9,793 nucleotides of DNA from Alphaproteobacteria bacterium (GTDB lineage: Bacteria; Pseudomonadota; Alphaproteobacteria; Sneathiellales; Sneathiellaceae), in NCBI GenBank assembly GCA_006226265.1, contig SBHH01000054.1, positions 1 to 9,793 on the forward strand. Reading direction: 5' to 3'. Shown in pieces: positions 6,844 to 9,793 of the stretch. The number at the start of each line of letters is the position of its first letter. Position 1 is the first letter of the stretch. The notes beneath the pieces are model-generated. The model was not told the DNA's origin. It was given only the letters and a program-made list of their open reading frames with translations, and made no database searches. Position numbers and translations under genes: made by a program.

Positions 6844-6861
6844 CCGAAAAAAGGACAGATA

Positions 6862-7794
6862 ATGCGCCTTCCCCCGCTTAAGGCACTGCAGAGTTTCGAG
6901 GCCGCCGCGCGGCATTTAAGCTTCTCCAAGGCGGCGGATGAGCTGTTCGTGACGCCGGCCGCGATCAGCCACCAGGTCAAGGCGCTGGAGGACTGGCTCG
7001 GCTTTTCCCTGTTCAAGCGACTGAACCGTGCCGTTATCCTGACGGATGAGGGACAGGCCTATGTCGTCGGGGTGCGCGAGGGGCTTGAAGCCATTTCCAA
7101 TGCAACTGACAAGGTCATGAAGCAGGAGTTGGCGGGGCATCTGCATGTCGATACGCTGCCCTCCTTTGCGGCCCGCTGGCTGCTGCCTCGCCTCAGCCGG
7201 TTCCGCGATGAGGAGCCGGATATCGATGTGCGACTTTCGGCCTCGCATCAACTGACGGATTTCAACCGCGACGATGTTGATGTGGTCATTCGCTATGGCC
7301 ACGGAAACTATCCTGGTCTCCGGGTCGACAAGTTCCTGAAAGAGGATGTGATGTTCCCGGTCTGCAGTCCGAGCCTCCTGCAAGGGGAGCATCCGCTCCG
7401 TACCCCAGCCGATCTCAAATATCACACGCTTCTGCATGATGACATGCGGATTGACTGGCAGACCTGGCTCGCGGCGGCGGGGGTTACCGATATTGATCCG
7501 AAGAAAGGGCCGAGCTTCAACGACAGTTCCATGGTGCTGACCGCGGCGATGGAAGGGCAGGGCGTTGCCCTTGGCCGAAGCACACTGGCCGAGGATGACC
7601 TGATTGCCGGACGGCTGGTTCGCCCCTTCAATGTCCGGCCGCTGATGGCAGGACATGCCTATTATATCGTCTGCCCTGAAGAGACAGCAGACCGGCCCCG
7701 GATTATAGCCTTTCGGAAATGGCTTCTGAAGGAGGCAGAGTTCAATCCGGGTCGCTTCATGACCCAGCCGGACGAGGAAGAGGTTGCCGGATAA
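6862..7794 (+). CDS. LysR-family transcriptional regulator, GcvA type
   Basis: A 310-residue LysR-type regulator. The N-terminus LPPLKALQSFEAAARHLSFS (3-22) with AADELFVTPAAISHQVKALE (24-43) is the winged helix-turn-helix in its GcvA-subfamily form. LFKRLNRAVILTDEG (50-64) is the wing. The effector domain runs from about 90 to 300, beginning near AGHLHVDTLPSFAARWLLPR (91-110). E. coli GcvA controls the glycine cleavage genes, but most genome-annotated 'GcvA' proteins control unrelated neighbours, so the ligand here is unknown. The ATG follows AAAAGGA with 6 bases spacing. It is divergent from the DUF1127 gene, an arrangement I recall from other alphaproteobacteria, and that gene is a likely target. 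Its 3' end converges on the chemotaxis gene with 3 bases between stops. Confidence 0.92.
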   Translation: MRLPPLKALQSFEAAARHLSFSKAADELFVTPAAISHQVKALEDWLGFSLFKRLNRAVILTDEGQAYVVGVREGLEAISNATDKVMKQELAGHLHVDTLPSFAARWLLPRLSRFRDEEPDIDVRLSASHQLTDFNRDDVDVVIRYGHGNYPGLRVDKFLKEDVMFPVCSPSLLQGEHPLRTPADLKYHTLLHDDMRIDWQTWLAAAGVTDIDPKKGPSFNDSSMVLTAAMEGQGVALGRSTLAEDDLIAGRLVRPFNVRPLMAGHAYYIVCPEETADRPRIIAFRKWLLKEAEFNPGRFMTQPDEEEVAG

Positions 7795-7825
7795 GTGTCA
7801 ATTGTGTGGTTTATAGCCGATCCGG
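7787..7825. other. Inverted repeat across the lysR/chemotaxis-gene junction
   Basis: CCGGAT (7787-7792) and ATCCGG (7820-7825) flank the two convergent stops, with a 27-base interval and one mismatch before two further pairs. No T-tract follows. It may take part in 3' end formation, but a six-base repeat at this distance could also be chance. Confidence 0.2.
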
Positions 7826-9198
7826 AAACCGCCCCAATGCTGTCCCTTGACATATATGGGGACGGAAAGGTCTTTCATCACAGAGAACTTTCCGCCCCCC
7901 ATATCGCGCCGGTAGGTTTGCAGCAGAATGGATTTCGTGTTGCGCCCGGCGGCAAGGCCCGTCCGGTCGTTGAATATCCGCCGGTTACGGCAGTTGGCCG
8001 CGTTCCAGTCGGCAGCATCCGCTTTCTGCGGATGAGAGAATTTTACATTATGGGTCGGTAGGTATCCGTTTCGGTCCACAGCGGCGCAAAAGACGATGCA
8101 GTCGTTTGACTGAAGTGCCGGTTCCTGTATGTCGGGAAGAAGGCGGTCGGTCAAACCGACAAATTTTGTCATTTGCTGCACTGGGTTTGTTCCGGCGATT
8201 TCGACATAATTCTCATCGAACAGATCATCGAGCGTAATGTCGCCCTGATCGATGGCGTCCTCCAGTTTTCCGGCAATTGTTGTCGCCGTTTCCGTTGCAA
8301 GGCGGATCAAAGGGCTGTCTGCCGTTTCAAGGCCGCTGCTTGCGATCAGTTCGATCAGAGTTTCACTCACCCGGAGCAGGCCGTCGGCCTTTGCATCGGC
8401 TACGGAGATATTCTCCGCCGTTTTCTCGACGCTGCTGACCAGGCTCGTCAGTTCGTCCGATACGAGATTGCACTGGGTCAGGTTTCCGTTTGCCTCCTCC
8501 ACCATGCCAGAAATATCTTTATTGATCTGATTGAGGTTGCTTTCGACCGTCTCGAAGATGGCTGCAATACTAGCCGATCCTTCGCGGGCGGACTGGGCAT
8601 ATTCCGCGTTTCCGGAAACCTGCTGTTGCAGTTCGCCGACCTGACTTGTCAGGCTGTTGACGGTTTCCGTAATCTCGATGGTTGCCTTATGCGTCTCGTC
8701 GGCAAGCCCCTTGACTTCATTGGCGACAACCGCAAAGCCGCGCCCGGCTTCACCGGCGCGGGCCGCCTCGATGGTAGCATTGAGAGCCAGAAGGTTGGTC
8801 TGACTCGCAATCCGCTCAATCCCCGAAGCGACTTTCGCGACGCGACCGAGCGCATCACTGAGAGTGTCAAGCCGTTCCTCGATACGGCTGGATCCCGCCA
8901 CCAACTGTTCGATATTCTCAACCGCGCGGGTGATCCGGTCGCGGGAGGAATGGATTTCCCCGGTCGTATGGCTGGTTGCCTTGCGGGTCGATTCCGCAGA
9001 TTCGTTGATCTGCCGGTTGGCCGAGATCATTGCCGCGGCCACTTCGGACAGATTTTCGAACTGGCGGGACTGATCCTTGCTTCGTGCCGATACTTCTGCA
9101 AGCTGTCCGGCAATCTCGGCGACTTCAACGCCCAGATTGCCAACCTGGTCGGCAATATTCGCGACGAAGGCCTCTGCCGTATTGGAGTTGTCGGACAT
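7798..9198 (-). CDS. Soluble methyl-accepting chemotaxis protein with a C-terminal sensor domain
   Basis: A 466-residue receptor with no signal peptide or membrane segment, so cytoplasmic. Residues 1-130 are heptad-rich coiled coil. The conserved signalling tip that binds CheA and CheW is [20 protein letters not shown] (133-152) followed by [14 protein letters not shown] (153-166), and the descending helix runs to about 290. After a linker, a compact C-terminal domain (about 325-466) contains [18 protein letters not shown] (367-384), the run [14 protein letters not shown] (398-411), [11 protein letters not shown] (428-438) and [17 protein letters not shown] (447-463). The [15 protein letters not shown] strand recalls Cache/PAS folds; I recall this domain at the end of many Rhodospirillales receptors. 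Sensor-after-signalling order is inverted relative to membrane receptors, as in receptors with C-terminal CZB domains. No CheR/CheB-tethering pentapeptide ends the protein. AGGGGAG lies 4 bases before the ATG. Ligand unknown. Confidence 0.93.
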   Translation of the reverse strand: MSDNSNTAEAFVANIADQVGNLGVEVAEIAGQLAEVSARSKDQSRQFENLSEVAAAMISANRQINESAESTRKATSHTTGEIHSSRDRITRAVENIEQLVAGSSRIEERLDTLSDALGRVAKVASGIERIASQTNLLALNATIEAARAGEAGRGFAVVANEVKGLADETHKATIEITETVNSLTSQVGELQQQVSGNAEYAQSAREGSASIAAIFETVESNLNQINKDISGMVEEANGNLTQCNLVSDELTSLVSSVEKTAENISVADAKADGLLRVSETLIELIASSGLETADSPLIRLATETATTIAGKLEDAIDQGDITLDDLFDENYVEIAGTNPVQQMTKFVGLTDRLLPDIQEPALQSNDCIVFCAAVDRNGYLPTHNVKFSHPQKADAADWNAANCRNRRIFNDRTGLAAGRNTKSILLQTYRRDMGGGKFSVMKDLSVPIYVKGQHWGGFRIGYKPHN

Positions 9199-9260
9199 TT
9201 TTCTCCCCTTCCATCCCCGGGTTAAACTACGAATTCAGGCGGGATTCTCCTGCAATATGG

Positions 9261-9275
9261 TAAAAAGTTCATTAA
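9261..9275. promoter_or_regulatory. Near-match CtrA box upstream of the chemotaxis gene
   Basis: TAAA-N7-TTAA matches the alphaproteobacterial CtrA consensus TTAA-N7-TTAA at 7 of 8 positions, about 63 bases before the chemotaxis gene start. CtrA controls motility and chemotaxis genes in many alphaproteobacteria. AT-rich near-matches occur by chance, so this is only suggestive. Confidence 0.2.
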
Positions 9276-9374
9276 ATGCGCCGATCGGGCGCAGAGGCGG
9301 GGCTTTTGGGGCGTAAAAACTGGAAAAAGCGGTGGTTTCGCAATTGAGTTAACGTTATAGAACGATGGCTTGCA

Positions 9375-9398
9375 GGCGCAGTATTCGCGCCGTTTTTT
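9375..9398 (+). terminator. Terminator-like hairpin in the leader of the aminotransferase gene
   Basis: GGCGC (9375-9379) and GCGCC (9387-9391) form a 5-bp all-GC stem with a 7-base loop, followed by G and six T (9393-9398). It reads toward the aminotransferase gene and ends 25 bases before its ATG. No plus-strand gene lies upstream within the window; lysR ended at 7794. It may attenuate the gene or end a short RNA. The gap 9199-9423 holds otherwise only the two divergent control regions; a possible -10 is TTATAG (9355-9360) with no good -35. Confidence 0.4.
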
Positions 9399-9405
9399 AT
9401 CCTAA

Positions 9406-9793
<388 letters not shown>

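Noticed and set aside
8173..9225. A 350-residue plus-strand open frame opposite the chemotaxis gene
   Set aside because: It is antisense to a well-supported receptor, has no recognisable family features, and its composition reflects the codon pattern of the opposite strand.

Overview
The window reads as an ordinary stretch of an alphaproteobacterial chromosome. The evidence is the mix of gene families: a GcvA-type LysR regulator divergent from a DUF1127 gene, a soluble chemotaxis receptor of a type I associate with Rhodospirillales-like bacteria, and UvrB and aminotransferase sequences of alphaproteobacterial flavour. It is moderately GC-rich and densely coded, with AT-rich gaps between genes. 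I cannot name the genus. There are nine protein genes; the first and last run off the window edges. No RNA gene, insertion sequence, CRISPR array, prophage or attachment site was found. No gap exceeds 300 bases.

Layout. Positions 1-2129 hold a minus-strand run: a CaCA-family cation antiporter, then an SDR reductase with the pteridine-reductase (PTR1/FolM) active-site signature, then a FolB/FolX-family enzyme whose start overlaps the reductase stop. The last two look translationally coupled and belong to pteridine/folate metabolism. Positions 2325-3254 encode a secreted TraB/GumN-family protein on the minus strand. It is divergent from an orphan molybdate-binding protein gene, modA (3360-4151, plus), with a small palindrome in the shared promoter region. 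modA runs tail to tail into uvrB (4157-6325, minus) with 5 bases between stops.

Positions 6422-6861 are the most structured part. A DUF1127 small-protein gene (minus) ends in an elaborate intrinsic terminator with a pyrimidine-rich loop, and a second hairpin covers its stop codon and could compete for the terminator stem. The gene is divergent from a gcvA-like lysR gene. The control region of that gene carries two CTAAT boxes 22 bases apart over a plausible promoter, matching the half-site known for E. coli GcvA. The lysR gene converges on a soluble methyl-accepting chemotaxis protein gene (7798-9198, minus) with 3 bases between stops. The window ends in the 5' part of a class I aspartate aminotransferase gene with a terminator-like hairpin in its leader.

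The genes do not form one system. The real functional groupings are the folB-SDR pair and the DUF1127/lysR pair. I found no convincing new multi-gene system. The points most worth checking are the pteridine-reductase identity of the SDR, the DUF1127 3' RNA structure, the GcvA-like operator, and the C-terminal sensor domain of the chemotaxis receptor.
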